A stretch of 64,000 nt of DNA from Corynebacterium casei LMG S-19264. GTDB taxonomy: Bacteria; Actinomycetota; Actinomycetes; Mycobacteriales; Mycobacteriaceae. The stretch's first letter is position 1, and every line of letters begins with the position of its first letter. Location: NCBI RefSeq assembly GCF_000550785.1, contig NZ_CP004350.1, forward strand, positions 2,336,009 through 2,400,008. The letters are read 5' to 3'. This document shows, piece after piece, positions 35,931-45,153 of this stretch. The translations under genes and the position numbers were made by a program. The notes beneath the pieces were generated by a model. The model was not told where the DNA came from. It saw only the letters and a program-made list of their open reading frames with translations, and did not search any database.

Positions 35931-37214
35931 CTAGGGACGGATCTGTCCCGTGCCCTGCAAAATCCACTTGGTGGAGGTGAGCTCTGGCAATGCCATTGGT
36001 CCACGCGCGTGCAGCTTCTGCGTGGAGATACCAATCTCTGCGCCCATGCCGTACACCTCACCGTCAGTAAACGCCGTGGAAGCATTCAACATTACGGCTG
36101 CGGCATCCACCTCATTGGCGAACTGCAACAGCACGTCAGCGTCCTGGGCCGCAATGCCCTCGGTGTGGCCGGTGGTGTGCTTGGCAATGTGCTCGATTGC
36201 GCCGTTAACACCATCAACGGCGGTGATGCGGACATCGAAAGACAAGTGCTCATCATCCCACTGCTCTGCCTCGTGCACGTTTTCCGCACCGAGAGCCTTG
36301 AGCTCATCCAAGTAGCCGTGCACAGTTACGCCAGCATCCTGGAATTCCTTGATTACACGCAGCTTCGTAGCATCATCCAAAGACTTATCCAGCAGGATGG
36401 TTTCAGTAGAGTTGCACACTGAGCATCGACGAGTCTTGCCGTTGAGAGCCATGGCAATGCCCTTGTCAATATCTGCCGATGCATCAATGTAGAAGTGGCA
36501 ATTACCCGTACCAGTCTCAATGGTTGGCACGGTCGCGCCAGTAACTACTGCATTAATAAGACCAGCACCGCCGCGTGGAATTACCAAGTCCACCAGACCA
36601 CGTGCGGTAATCAGATCCTGCACGGAATCATGGGAGTCACAAGGCAGAAGCTGAACAGCCTCCCGTGGGACATCGAACTGCGCCAAAGTGTCCTGCAGAA
36701 TTTCCACCAGCTGTGCATTGGAATTACGCGCTGACTTAGAACCGCGCAGCAACGCCACATTGCCGGACTTCAAGGCCAAACCAAAAGCATCCACGGTCAC
36801 ATTTGGACGAGCCTCATAAACCATGCCCATCACACCCAAAGGCACGCGGACCTGCTTCATTTCAATGCCATTGTCCATGCGGCGGCCCTGAAGAACCTCA
36901 CCCACTGGGTCAGAAAGACCCGCTACCTGGCGCAGTCCCGCGGCGATACCTTGAATGCGTTCAGCGCTCAAAGCCAATCGGTCAAGCAATGACTCGTTCA
37001 TGCCGCGGTCACGCCCGGCCTGCAGGTCGGCCTCATTCGCCGCCATGATTTTGTCAGTATTGGCGGTGAGTGCCTCTGCTGCTGCGAGCAGGATTTCATT
37101 CTTTTGCGGAGTGCTGAGTCGGGCAACCGCTGGGGTTACCTCCTTGGCCTTTGCGGCCTTGTCAAGCACTTCGGCACGTTCTTGATCACGAGTAAGAGTT
37201 TGTTGATCAGTCAT
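35931..37214 (-). CDS. proA: Glutamate-5-semialdehyde dehydrogenase
   Basis: 427 residues from the ATG at 37214 (MTDQQTLTRDQERAEVL). Second step of proline synthesis, reducing glutamyl-5-phosphate. The catalytic cysteine is in RRCSVCNSTETILL, with the NADPH-binding VPLGVMGMVYEARPNVT. TAGACT seven bases before the start and no ribosome site indicate a leaderless mRNA. In C. glutamicum one dehydrogenase gene lies between proB and proA; here proA is separated from proB by 4 kb with several genes. Confidence 0.95.
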   Translation of the reverse strand: MTDQQTLTRDQERAEVLDKAAKAKEVTPAVARLSTPQKNEILLAAAEALTANTDKIMAANEADLQAGRDRGMNESLLDRLALSAERIQGIAAGLRQVAGLSDPVGEVLQGRRMDNGIEMKQVRVPLGVMGMVYEARPNVTVDAFGLALKSGNVALLRGSKSARNSNAQLVEILQDTLAQFDVPREAVQLLPCDSHDSVQDLITARGLVDLVIPRGGAGLINAVVTGATVPTIETGTGNCHFYIDASADIDKGIAMALNGKTRRCSVCNSTETILLDKSLDDATKLRVIKEFQDAGVTVHGYLDELKALGAENVHEAEQWDDEHLSFDVRITAVDGVNGAIEHIAKHTTGHTEGIAAQDADVLLQFANEVDAAAVMLNASTAFTDGEVYGMGAEIGISTQKLHARGPMALPELTSTKWILQGTGQIRP

Positions 37215-37321
37215 GGTGACCAGTCTACGGAAAATGCCCACCCCATGGGCTAGTTTCCCACCAGGTAGGCATAACAACCTTGCAACACGTTTTCACGATC
37301 GAAAATATTTGAAAGCAATGG

Positions 37322-37909
37322 TTATTGCTCTAATTCACGGCGGCGTTCCGCTGCTTTGCGCAGTCGCTTGCTGCGCTCATTTTGTTCTTTCTCATTGATT
37401 TCATTGAAGATTTCTTCTTCATCATCATCGAGCTTATAAAACGCCCTGATAGCAATGGAGCCACCCACAGCGCCAACTGGGAAGAGCCAGAAATAAGACC
37501 AGTCAGTGAGGAACATGAACACGAAGAACAAGATCATCGCCACTGTCCAGATGGTGGAATCCAGGCGCTGCACTTTCTTGCCGCGGTTTATGAGCTCTTC
37601 TAATTCCCTATCCGAATTCTTCGCCACCGCCTTGTGTGGCGAGGACTGCCGTTCCTGCAGTTCCGGATCCAGGTTTGGCGCTGGTGCTGAGGAGTTGCCC
37701 GAAGGCAGGTCCTTCAACAGCGTGTCCAAGTCACCACGGGTACGCGCGATGGCGGCGTGACCAGTACGCTCTTCAAATTCGTGGACATCAATATAGCCAT
37801 CGGCAAAGTGCGCAGAAAGCAGATCTAGAACGTGGTTGCGTTCTTTGTCACCGACGCGAAAGTGAGCATTGTCCGGTGACGGATCAGAATAAGGCTGTGG
37901 CGTCGTCAT
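37322..37909 (-). CDS. DUF1707 membrane protein
   Basis: 195 residues from the ATG at 37909. Residues about 17-70 hold the DUF1707 motif (RVGDKERNHVLDLLSAHFADG ... GDLDTLLKDLP), common in actinobacterial membrane proteins. Two hydrophobic segments follow (TIWTVAMILFFVFMFLTDW, YFWLFPVGAVGGSIAIRAFY). A charged helix EINEKEQNERSKRLRKAAERR ends the chain. Function is unknown. Confidence 0.85.
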   Translation of the reverse strand: MTTPQPYSDPSPDNAHFRVGDKERNHVLDLLSAHFADGYIDVHEFEERTGHAAIARTRGDLDTLLKDLPSGNSSAPAPNLDPELQERQSSPHKAVAKNSDRELEELINRGKKVQRLDSTIWTVAMILFFVFMFLTDWSYFWLFPVGAVGGSIAIRAFYKLDDDEEEIFNEINEKEQNERSKRLRKAAERRRELEQ

Positions 37910-37984
37910 ATTCAACAGCCTACCCGCGGTTATAGGCCAAAGGCAGAGTGATTTATTGGCTGAATAAATTCCCTGCATAAACAA

Positions 37985-38031
37985 CTCCCCGTGCAGTTGG
38001 CTTCGGTTTTCTCCGACCAGCCACCGGGGAG
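37985..38031 (-). terminator. Terminator after the aldolase remnant
   Basis: CTCCCC/GGGGAG with inner TGGCT/AGCCA and TCGG/CCGA pairing. On the minus strand it runs out in TTGTTTATG. It lies 21 bases past the stop at 38052. Confidence 0.6.
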
Positions 38032-38051
38032 CCGTTCTATATCAGATAGCG

Positions 38052-38318
38052 CTAGTTTCCTCGGGCCTTAGCCAAGTGATCACGCGCTGCTTGCTCTAAG
38101 TGGGTCAGGTCAGAAGCAAGGGTAATAAACGTAAAGCCTTGGCTTGCGCGCTGGCGTGCGGTTTCACCATTCGGGGTGTGGATTGCCGCGATGAGATCAT
38201 TATCGTGGACCACGGCACCGCCTTTGATATTGCAGGTAAGAACATTGCTGACCCGCGCAGCATGGTCGAGGCTCTCAACCAGGCGGCGGAAATGGCCAGT
38301 CAGCATGAGCCGAACCAC
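38052..38318 (-). pseudogene. C-terminal remnant of an HpcH/HpaI-type aldolase
   Basis: 88 codons; the last 40 (IHTPNGETARQRASQGFTFIT, then SDLTHLEQAARDHLAKAR) match the end of 4-hydroxy-2-oxo acid aldolases, where the chain closes with a GF-x-F(I/V)T-x-x-(S/T)DL helix. The preceding codons fit only loosely, and the catalytic Arg and metal Glu/Asp, which lie earlier in the family, are missing. Only 53 bases separate the fragment from the divergent DeoR gene, so the front is gone. A terminator follows it, as expected of a former operon end. It may not be translated. Confidence 0.55.
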
Positions 38319-38371
38319 GTAGGCTAGAAAAAGTTAAAGACTCCGCTTAAGAAAGAACAGGTAATGCGCGG

Positions 38372-39160
38372 ATGAGTAGAAAGAAAACTTCACACTCACC
38401 GGCGCAACGTCGTTCAGAAATCGCTCGCCTGGCCTCCACCATCGGCTTGGCCAGCGTGGAAGAGCTTTGGGAGCGCTACGGGGTTACTTCTTCTACTATT
38501 CGCCGTGACCTCTCCCGGCTGGAGGCAGCGGGCCTCATTGCGCGGACTTATGGTGGTGCGATTTTCATCTCCGATGAGAATGAGTCTCCGTTACAGGAAC
38601 GCCAGGGCGAGTTCTTCGCCGCGAAAAGGGCGATTGCATCGTGGGCGGCGCAGCGCATCAAAGACCATGAGCGCGTGCTTTTCGATGGCGGATCGACCGT
38701 CGGCGCCCTCGCCGCCACCTTGGGCAAGCGCGATTCACTGCGCGTTACCGCGATGGGCGTCAACGCTATCAACTCGCTGATTGACCGCGACGACATTGAG
38801 TTGAGCAGCCCAGGCGGAATCATTCGCCCGTCTAGCCAAAGCTTCGTCGGACCTGGCGCTGAAGCAGCATTACAGCGCGAAACTTTTGACCGCGCCTTTC
38901 TCGGCGCCGATGGTGTGACCGCGCAGTTTGGGCTTTGTGAAGCAGACCCCGACCAGACGCGCCTGAAGGAAATCATCGCTTCGCGCAGTTCAGATGTCTA
39001 CGTCCTTGCCGATGGCTCCAAGATCGGCCGCCGCGCCTTCCACCACTGGGCAGTCCTACCCACCCCGTGGACGCTTGTCACCGATGACTCCGCGCACCCC
39101 GAGGAAGTCGCAGGCCTGCGCGCCGCTGGTATCACCGTCGAAATCGTTCCCACGAACTAA
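38372..39160 (+). CDS. DeoR/GlpR-family regulator
   Basis: 262 residues. The winged helix-turn-helix (SVEELWERYGVTSSTIRRDL) is followed by RTYGGA, and the sugar-phosphate-sensing domain carries the motifs FDGGSTV, the phosphate site and FLGADGV. These repress sugar or aldonate catabolism operons until a phosphorylated intermediate binds. It starts at ATG 38372. The aldolase remnant diverges from it, so its former target may be lost. Confidence 0.85.
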   Translation: MSRKKTSHSPAQRRSEIARLASTIGLASVEELWERYGVTSSTIRRDLSRLEAAGLIARTYGGAIFISDENESPLQERQGEFFAAKRAIASWAAQRIKDHERVLFDGGSTVGALAATLGKRDSLRVTAMGVNAINSLIDRDDIELSSPGGIIRPSSQSFVGPGAEAALQRETFDRAFLGADGVTAQFGLCEADPDQTRLKEIIASRSSDVYVLADGSKIGRRAFHHWAVLPTPWTLVTDDSAHPEEVAGLRAAGITVEIVPTN

Positions 39161-39174
39161 CTGGGGGTGCAATT

Positions 39175-39417
39175 ATGCGTAAGAAATACATACAGAGAAT
39201 GCTGATCAGTAGCACCGCATGGTTTGTGGTTGTCACGCTGATCTTCGGGATAGCTTTCTCCTTTGCCCGAGGGCACGCACCGAACTTGGATGACATTTGG
39301 CCGTGGATTGCCGCCGCCTTGTCGCCGCGGTATTTACCGCGGTCCAGGCAAAAAGAAACTCCAAGGAATTTTCAGAACGCCACAATCTTTGGGGCCCTGA
39401 TAACTCCTAGGAGCTAG
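39175..39417 (+). CDS. Small single-span membrane protein, hypothetical
   Basis: 80 residues; a basic start (MRKKYIQRM), one hydrophobic span (STAWFVVVTLIFGIAFSFA, residues 13-31), then a Trp-containing amphipathic stretch and a basic tail. GGGGG lies six to ten bases before the ATG. It follows the DeoR gene by 14 bases in the same direction and may be cotranscribed. No family recognised; the second half may be a decayed continuation. Confidence 0.45.
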   Translation: MRKKYIQRMLISSTAWFVVVTLIFGIAFSFARGHAPNLDDIWPWIAAALSPRYLPRSRQKETPRNFQNATIFGALITPRS

Positions 39418-39430
39418 AGGAAGCAGCTAA

Positions 39431-40357
39431 TTAGTAGCCAAGAGTTGGGTCGACTTCGGTCGGCCACTGATCGCCGGCTTCGAAGGCGCGTGCGACTTCG
39501 ACGGTGTGGGCACCGATGCGCTCGCGCACGGAGTACGGCGGATTGGCCAAGTGTGGGGTGATGACACAGTTGATCTCATCCCACAGTGGGTGCCCATCTG
39601 GCAGGGGTTCTGGGTCGGTGACGTCCAGGCCGGCTCCGGTAATGACGCCGTTCTTGAGCGCCTCGGTCAGCGCATCAGTATCAACCAGTGGACCGCGTCC
39701 GACGTTGACCACAACAGCATGCTTCGGCATCTTCTCCAGCGCATCAGCATTAACCATGTGGTTGGTCTCCGGGGTCAACGGCGCGAGCATCACGAAGTAG
39801 TCCGCAGCGGGCCAAACTTGATCGATCTGGTCAAAGGTGAATACCTCATCGGCGCCATCGACAGGCTTGCCGGAACGGTTAACCGCAATAATCTTTGGGC
39901 CGAAACCCTGCAACATGGAAATGAGCTTCTTACCAATTCCGCCGGCACCGATAATCGCCACAGTCTTATCCTCAAACAGGAATGTGGTGTTTGCTTCGGC
40001 CTCATCACGCACAGACCAAGTCTTGGCCAGCGCCATGCGCTTGTGTGAGTGCAGCTGCGCCAACAGCAGACCAATAGTGGATTCCGCCACCGTGGAATCA
40101 TAGACACCAGCCGCATTGGACCAGCGCACCCCATACTTCTTATGAGTATCGGCGATCAGATCCAGAATGCCATCCACGCCTGCGAACGGCACCTGAATGA
40201 ACTTCACCGACTCCGGTAGCTCCTCCGGGAAGTCCTCCGTCTTGCCGCTAAAGAACAAGAAATCAGGATTTTCAGATATCTCAACCAGGCTATGGCCTGC
40301 CTGCTCAAGCGCTGCAGCTGATTCTTCCCACTTCGTAGGAACCATTGCATACTTCAT
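39431..40357 (-). CDS. D-isomer specific 2-hydroxyacid dehydrogenase, copy 2
   Basis: 308 residues. Nucleotide-binding GAGGIG (VAIIGAGGIGKKLISML) in the middle, NVGRGPLVDTDAL and the catalytic Glu/His in DPEPLPDGHPLWD...ITPH. The substrate is unknown. It starts three bases after copy 1 ends, which is a tandem duplicate: both begin MKY and end VDPxxGY. In C. glutamicum a dehydrogenase called unkdh lies between proB and proA; here two do. Confidence 0.88.
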   Translation of the reverse strand: MKYAMVPTKWEESAAALEQAGHSLVEISENPDFLFFSGKTEDFPEELPESVKFIQVPFAGVDGILDLIADTHKKYGVRWSNAAGVYDSTVAESTIGLLLAQLHSHKRMALAKTWSVRDEAEANTTFLFEDKTVAIIGAGGIGKKLISMLQGFGPKIIAVNRSGKPVDGADEVFTFDQIDQVWPAADYFVMLAPLTPETNHMVNADALEKMPKHAVVVNVGRGPLVDTDALTEALKNGVITGAGLDVTDPEPLPDGHPLWDEINCVITPHLANPPYSVRERIGAHTVEVARAFEAGDQWPTEVDPTLGY

Positions 40358-40360
40358 TTT

Positions 40361-41311
40361 TTAGTAACCTGCTTTCGGATCAACGTGAGTAGGAAGCGGT
40401 TTTCCCTCTTCCCATGCCCTCGCATTAGCATTGAAAATTTCGCCCAGATGTAAATCTGCCACCTGCCAGCTTGCCCCCATATGAGGAGTCATGGTGCAGT
40501 TCTTCAACTCCCACAACGGATGGCCATCCGGCAGCGGCTCCGGATCCATGACCTCTAAACCAGCGCCAGCAATCTCCCCGGTGCGTAGAGCCTCCACCAA
40601 ATCATCAGTGTTGACCAGCTTGCCTCGACCCACATTGACCAAGATGGCAGTTGACTTCATTGCCTTCAATTTAGCGGCATCAACCAGGCCATTTGTCTCT
40701 TCAGTTAACGGCAAAATCAATACAATAAAGTCGGCTTTGGACCAGACCGACGTGGCATCGGTAAGCGAATGCGTTTGATCCGCACCATCTACTGCCCGCC
40801 CTGAGCGATTGACCGCCGTGATGTGCACGCCGAAGGGCTTCAGCATTGAAATTAATTCCTGCCCAATGCCACCCGCGCCAAAAATAGCGACGCGTTTCGG
40901 GGCGTGTCCCTTCGGCGAATACAGCCATGCCTGAGACTCATCGATCTCGCGTGCACCATCCCAAGTTGCCTCCAGCGCAAAGCGCTTATGGTGATGTGCC
41001 TGGGATAGCAACAAGCCCAACGCGGACTCCGCGACAGGCTTGGCAAATGCTCCCGCAGCATTGCACCACGGGATAGAGCTTTCTGTAATAATTCCGGCAT
41101 CAATCATCTGATTCACACCGGTGAAACAATGCTGCACGAACTCAATATTCGCCGGCATCTCAGGGACTTCCGACGGCTTTGATGAGGTGTTGATGTACAC
41201 CTGCGCCTGTTCAATGGAATCAACCTGCTGATGCCCCGCAGCATCAATATCGGATTTCATATGTGTCCACTGGCGAGAAGCGCTTTCGCTCGGCCCGAAA
41301 AAATACTTCAT
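40361..41311 (-). CDS. D-isomer specific 2-hydroxyacid dehydrogenase, copy 1
   Basis: 316 residues from the ATG at 41311 (MKYFFGPSESASRQ). TAGTCT lies six bases before it with no ribosome site, indicating a leaderless transcript. GAGGIG (VAIFGAGGIGQELISML), NVGRGKLVNTDDLVEAL and DPEPLPDGHPLWELKN...TPHMG mark the family. It is downstream of proB and upstream of copy 2. The substrate is not determinable, but the end TPHMGASW differs from ANPPYS in copy 2, so the two may act on different acids. Confidence 0.88.
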   Translation of the reverse strand: MKYFFGPSESASRQWTHMKSDIDAAGHQQVDSIEQAQVYINTSSKPSEVPEMPANIEFVQHCFTGVNQMIDAGIITESSIPWCNAAGAFAKPVAESALGLLLSQAHHHKRFALEATWDGAREIDESQAWLYSPKGHAPKRVAIFGAGGIGQELISMLKPFGVHITAVNRSGRAVDGADQTHSLTDATSVWSKADFIVLILPLTEETNGLVDAAKLKAMKSTAILVNVGRGKLVNTDDLVEALRTGEIAGAGLEVMDPEPLPDGHPLWELKNCTMTPHMGASWQVADLHLGEIFNANARAWEEGKPLPTHVDPKAGY

Positions 41312-41351
41312 GGACACAGACTACGTCACTGACGTGCTATTTATTGCCGAG

Positions 41352-42509
41352 TTAGACGCGAGATGCAAAGTTAGACAGATAGTCCGCATGCACCACTGGA
41401 CGCTGCAGGTGCTCTGGCAATTCAGAAGTCTGCTTACCCACCATTTTGCGTAAATCAGTGGAGTCAACGCTTACTTCACCGCGGCCAATGATCTGACCGT
41501 CCGGACCAACGATTTCCACGATCTCACCGGAAGTAAACTCACCGTCTACCTCAGTAATACCGACTGACAGCAAGGAGTTACGCTCCTCGGTGACGGCTTT
41601 CATCGCGCCCGCGTCAATACGCAGAACGCCGCCGGTATCAGCGGAGTACAGAGCCCAGAACTTCCATGCACTGAGCTTGCGCTCTGGGCGGGTATGGAAC
41701 ACGGTTCCCACACGGGTCTCCCCGAGTGCGTGGTCAATTCGCTCAGCGGAGGTGAGCAGCACTGGAATGCCTGCGCGGGTTGCCAGGCGTGCCGCCTGCA
41801 CTTTGGAGGCCATGCCACCGGTACCAACCTTGCCGCCGTCACCGGCTGCAACCTCTTTCAGGTCTTCCCCAGTGCGCACCTCAGATACAAACTTGGCATC
41901 ATGTTCTGCCGGGTTCTTGTCGTACAAACCATCTACGTCGGACAGCAGGTACAGTGCCTCAGCCTCCGTGAGCTGAGCAACCAGTGCGGACAGGCGGTCA
42001 TTGTCACCGAAGCGCATTTCGGATGTCGCCACGGTGTCATTCTCATTGACGATTGGCACCACGCCCCAGTGCAGGAGCTTATCAATTGTGCGCTTGGCGT
42101 TACGTGTCCTATCGCGCTGGCCTGCATCGGATGCAGTCAGCAAAACCTGGCCGACGGTACGGCCATGGCGTGCGAAGGAACGGGACCACTCATTGGCCAG
42201 GTGAATCTGACCAACGGATGCGGTGGCCTGCTTATCGGCCAAGCCGCGCGGACGTTGCTTAAGGCCCAGCGGGCGCATGCCGGCAGCTACTGTGCCGGAG
42301 GAAACAATGATGACATCAGTGTTTTCCATGCGTTTGACTACAGCATCGACGATGCGGTCAATCTTGTCGCTCGCGACCGAAAAATCTTCTTCGGTCAGCG
42401 AGGAAGAACCGATTTTTACAACTATTCGGTTCGCGGCATTGATTTGCGCACGCAAGGTAGCTTCTGGCAACAGGTCTGACAGGGACTCGGAAGTTGTCGA
42501 AGAACTCAT
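41352..42509 (-). CDS. proB: Glutamate 5-kinase
   Basis: 385 residues. Amino-acid kinase domain with [10 protein letters not shown] (ATP loop), [17 protein letters not shown] and [13 protein letters not shown]; the C-terminal PUA domain follows (about 290-370). The first step of proline synthesis, feedback inhibited by proline in its family. The start lies nine bases after the obg stop. The obg-proB coupling is conserved in corynebacteria and mycobacteria. Confidence 0.95.
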   Translation of the reverse strand: MSSSTTSESLSDLLPEATLRAQINAANRIVVKIGSSSLTEEDFSVASDKIDRIVDAVVKRMENTDVIIVSSGTVAAGMRPLGLKQRPRGLADKQATASVGQIHLANEWSRSFARHGRTVGQVLLTASDAGQRDRTRNAKRTIDKLLHWGVVPIVNENDTVATSEMRFGDNDRLSALVAQLTEAEALYLLSDVDGLYDKNPAEHDAKFVSEVRTGEDLKEVAAGDGGKVGTGGMASKVQAARLATRAGIPVLLTSAERIDHALGETRVGTVFHTRPERKLSAWKFWALYSADTGGVLRIDAGAMKAVTEERNSLLSVGITEVDGEFTSGEIVEIVGPDGQIIGRGEVSVDSTDLRKMVGKQTSELPEHLQRPVVHADYLSNFASRV

Positions 42510-42518
42510 GCCATGATT

Positions 42519-44048
42519 TTAACCCTGCCAGCGGTCCTTATTCGCGGATTCGCGGGTAATTTCTTCATCTTGACCGAAATCAAACTCATCAATAAGGCCA
42601 CGACGTGCTTGGGAAGCGCGCTTACGCTCTGAAGCAGAGGCACGTGATGTTCCCAACAATCGCGCGTCTTGTCCACGACCCGCCAAAGTTGGGTCGCCTG
42701 CAGTCATTGGCTCCCACTCAAATGTGATGTAGCCAATGGAAACTGGGCAGCCTTCCACGGCGCCCTGCTTGCGCAACGCATCTTCCACGCCAGCCTTAGC
42801 TAGACGGTCAGAGAGGTAACCAACTGCCTCATCATTTTCAAAGTCGGTCTGGGTAATCCAGCGCTCAATCTTCTCGCCCTCAACGATGAAACCGCCTTCG
42901 ACCTCAGGGTCTGGCTTAACAGTAAAGTCCGCAAACCGCCCAGAGGTCTTCTTCGTCACTGCCTTTGGACGGATAATGGTGTGTTCCTTATCCACCTTCA
43001 CGCGCGGTTGGGTCTTACGGTGATTGGTCACCATTTCCAGCAGCTTGTACTTCAATGGCTCCAGGCCCTTGCGTGCTACTGCGGAAATAATAAAGACTGG
43101 CCAGCCGAACTGCTCTTCCAGGTCTTCCTTGACGAACTCTGCGAGTTCTTCTGCTTCGGGCACATCAGCCTTGTTCAAAATGATGATGCGTTGACGGTCG
43201 CGCAAGTCACCCAGACCAGTATCTTCATCGAGCGCGGACTGATAGTTCGCCAGTTCCTTTTCCAACGCCTCAATATCTGATTGTGGGTCGCGGCCCGGTT
43301 CAATCGACGCGGTATCCACCACATGTGCCAACACGGCGGTGCGCTCAATGTGGCGCAGGAAGTCTAGGCCCAAGCCCTTGCCGTCGGCCGCACCTGGAAT
43401 CAGACCAGGCACGTCGGCGATGGTAAAGGAGGCATCACCCATGTCCACCACGCCGAGGTTTGGCTGCAAGGTGGTAAATGGGTAGTCTCCGATTTTTGGC
43501 TTTGCTGCTGAGAGCACGGAAATCAAGGAAGACTTTCCTGCCGATGGAAAACCAACCAGGCCCACATCAGCCATGGACTTCAGTTCCAGAACGAGGTCAT
43601 GCTGTTGACCAGGCTCGCCCTGCAGCGCAAAACCTGGGGCCTTGCGCCGTGCCGAAGCCAGGGCTGCGTTGCCCAGACCGCCGAAACCACCCTCGGCCGC
43701 GATGAAACGCGTGCCGGGGATGGTCAGATCGGCGAGGGTCTCACCCTTGGAGTTATGCACCACGGTGCCTGCTGGGACCTGCAGGATCAAGTCCTCACCA
43801 CGCGCACCGTTGCGGTGGTCACCAGCGCCGTTAGCGCCGCGGCCAGCCTTGATGTGCGGACGGTAGTGGAAATCCATCAGGGTGTGGATTTGCGGGGAGA
43901 CTTCCAAAACAATGTCTCCGCCGTGTCCACCATTGCCGCCATCGGGACCACCGAGCGGCTTGAACTTTTCACGGTGTACGGAGACACAGCCGTGCCCGCC
44001 GTCGCCGGCTTGCAGGTGCAGTACAACGCGGTCAATAAATCGTGCCAA
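42519..44048 (-). CDS. obg: GTPase Obg/CgtA
   Basis: 509 residues. Glycine-rich Obg fold at 1-160 ([13 protein letters not shown]), G domain with P-loop GFPSAGKSS and NKAD, and the C-terminal Obg-family (OCT) domain around 340-430. It binds the 50S subunit and acts in late ribosome assembly and the stringent response. It is downstream of rplU-rpmA, separated by a terminator, and upstream of proB, the usual actinobacterial order. The C-terminal 80 residues are a basic/acidic extension. Confidence 0.95.
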   Translation of the reverse strand: MARFIDRVVLHLQAGDGGHGCVSVHREKFKPLGGPDGGNGGHGGDIVLEVSPQIHTLMDFHYRPHIKAGRGANGAGDHRNGARGEDLILQVPAGTVVHNSKGETLADLTIPGTRFIAAEGGFGGLGNAALASARRKAPGFALQGEPGQQHDLVLELKSMADVGLVGFPSAGKSSLISVLSAAKPKIGDYPFTTLQPNLGVVDMGDASFTIADVPGLIPGAADGKGLGLDFLRHIERTAVLAHVVDTASIEPGRDPQSDIEALEKELANYQSALDEDTGLGDLRDRQRIIILNKADVPEAEELAEFVKEDLEEQFGWPVFIISAVARKGLEPLKYKLLEMVTNHRKTQPRVKVDKEHTIIRPKAVTKKTSGRFADFTVKPDPEVEGGFIVEGEKIERWITQTDFENDEAVGYLSDRLAKAGVEDALRKQGAVEGCPVSIGYITFEWEPMTAGDPTLAGRGQDARLLGTSRASASERKRASQARRGLIDEFDFGQDEEITRESANKDRWQG

Positions 44049-44116
44049 CTCGATAACTCCTCGAGAAAATATAGTTAGTGGCTTGCCAGTTTACCTGTAA
44101 ACAAGCATCAAAAGGA

Positions 44117-44151
44117 AAAGAGCCTGACCCCACCAGGGAGCCAGACTCTTT
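44117..44151 (-). terminator. Terminator between rpmA and obg
   Basis: AAAGAG...CTCTTT with inner CTG/CAG pairing; on the minus strand it ends CTCTTTTCCTTTT. It lies 27 bases past the rpmA stop, so obg may depend on readthrough or its own promoter. Confidence 0.65.
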
Positions 44152-44177
44152 AGTCGCGCTTAAAATAGCGCTTGCAC

Positions 44178-44456
44178 TTATGCAGTTGCTTCTGCAACCT
44201 GCTCGGTGGCTGGAACGATGTTCACGGTGCGACGGTTGCGCTTGATAGCGAACTCAACTGCACCTGACTCGAGAGCGAACAAAGTGTCGTCGCCGCCACG
44301 GCCAACGTTCTCACCTGGGTGGAACTTGGTGCCGCGCTGACGAACGATGATCTCGCCGGCCTTAACCTGCTGACCACCGAAACGCTTGACACCGAGACGC
44401 TTTGCCTCAGAGTCGCGACCGTTGGAAGTGCTGGATGCACCCTTCTTGTGTGCCAT
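44178..44456 (-). CDS. rpmA: Ribosomal protein bL27
   Basis: 92 residues. The N-terminus [20 protein letters not shown] reaches the peptidyl transferase centre. There is no cleavable N-terminal extension of the Firmicutes kind. The body [18 protein letters not shown] and [13 protein letters not shown] is typical. A strong AAGGAGG ribosome site precedes it; 36 bases separate it from rplU. Confidence 0.97.
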   Translation of the reverse strand: MAHKKGASSTSNGRDSEAKRLGVKRFGGQQVKAGEIIVRQRGTKFHPGENVGRGGDDTLFALESGAVEFAIKRNRRTVNIVPATEQVAEATA

Positions 44457-44492
44457 GTGGTTTCCCTCCTTCTAAAGGTGTTCGGTGGTTGT

Positions 44493-44798
44493 TTACTTAA
44501 TACCGGTAATCTTGACTACGGTAAGCGGCTGGCGGTGGCCCATGCGCTTCTTGTAGCGAGTCTTGTTCTTGTACTTCAGGATGTCAATCTTTGGGCCACG
44601 TGCGTGCTCAACGATTTCAGCCGCAACAGAAACCTTGGACAGGTCATCAGCCTTGGACTTAACATCTGCGCCATCTACGAGCAGAACCGGGGTAAGAGCT
44701 ACGGACGAACCCGGCTCACCCTCGATCTTCTCGATCTTGACGAGGTCACCTTCGGCAACCTTGTACTGCTTTCCGCCGGTCTTGACGATCGCGTACAT
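44493..44798 (-). CDS. rplU: Ribosomal protein bL21
   Basis: 101 residues. [18 protein letters not shown] start and [15 protein letters not shown] end are diagnostic. A 23S-binding protein. It leads the rplU-rpmA pair. AAGGGG is about eight bases before the ATG. The 355-base leader to the RNase E gene holds its promoter and possibly an autoregulatory site; I see no clear structure other than the rne hairpin. Confidence 0.97.
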   Translation of the reverse strand: MYAIVKTGGKQYKVAEGDLVKIEKIEGEPGSSVALTPVLLVDGADVKSKADDLSKVSVAAEIVEHARGPKIDILKYKNKTRYKKRMGHRQPLTVVKITGIK

Positions 44799-45081
44799 AG
44801 AGGGTTACCCCTTATCTAAACTCGGCTCAAGAACCTGCCCGGGTGTTAGTTAAAAAAGGCAAGTCCCTGAATGGACAATTACTTCAAACAGCGTTTAAGC
44901 GGTGCACTGTCCCGATGGGGCAGCAAGTTCTTCGCCTAAACAGCAACTGTCAAAGAGTACCCCGAGTGAGGCCAAAAATACAAACCGCGTCATCGACACG
45001 CCTTTGATTCACTCTGACTGTTGCGCAGCCAATACTCACTATGAAGACACAATGAGTACGGCTTGCCTAGGGATAAGAGTA

Positions 45082-45119
45082 CAGCCAGCTCCCACAGATT
45101 CTAAAACCGCTGCTGGCTG
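45082..45119 (-). terminator. Possible terminator of the RNase E gene
   Basis: CAGCCAGC and GCTGGCTG pair over a 22-base loop, 35 bases after the stop. The tail on the minus strand is TACTCTTATC, so the T run is weak. Confidence 0.4.
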
Positions 45120-45153
45120 CACACTCCCCCCGCCTAAGAACTTTGTGGCGTGC

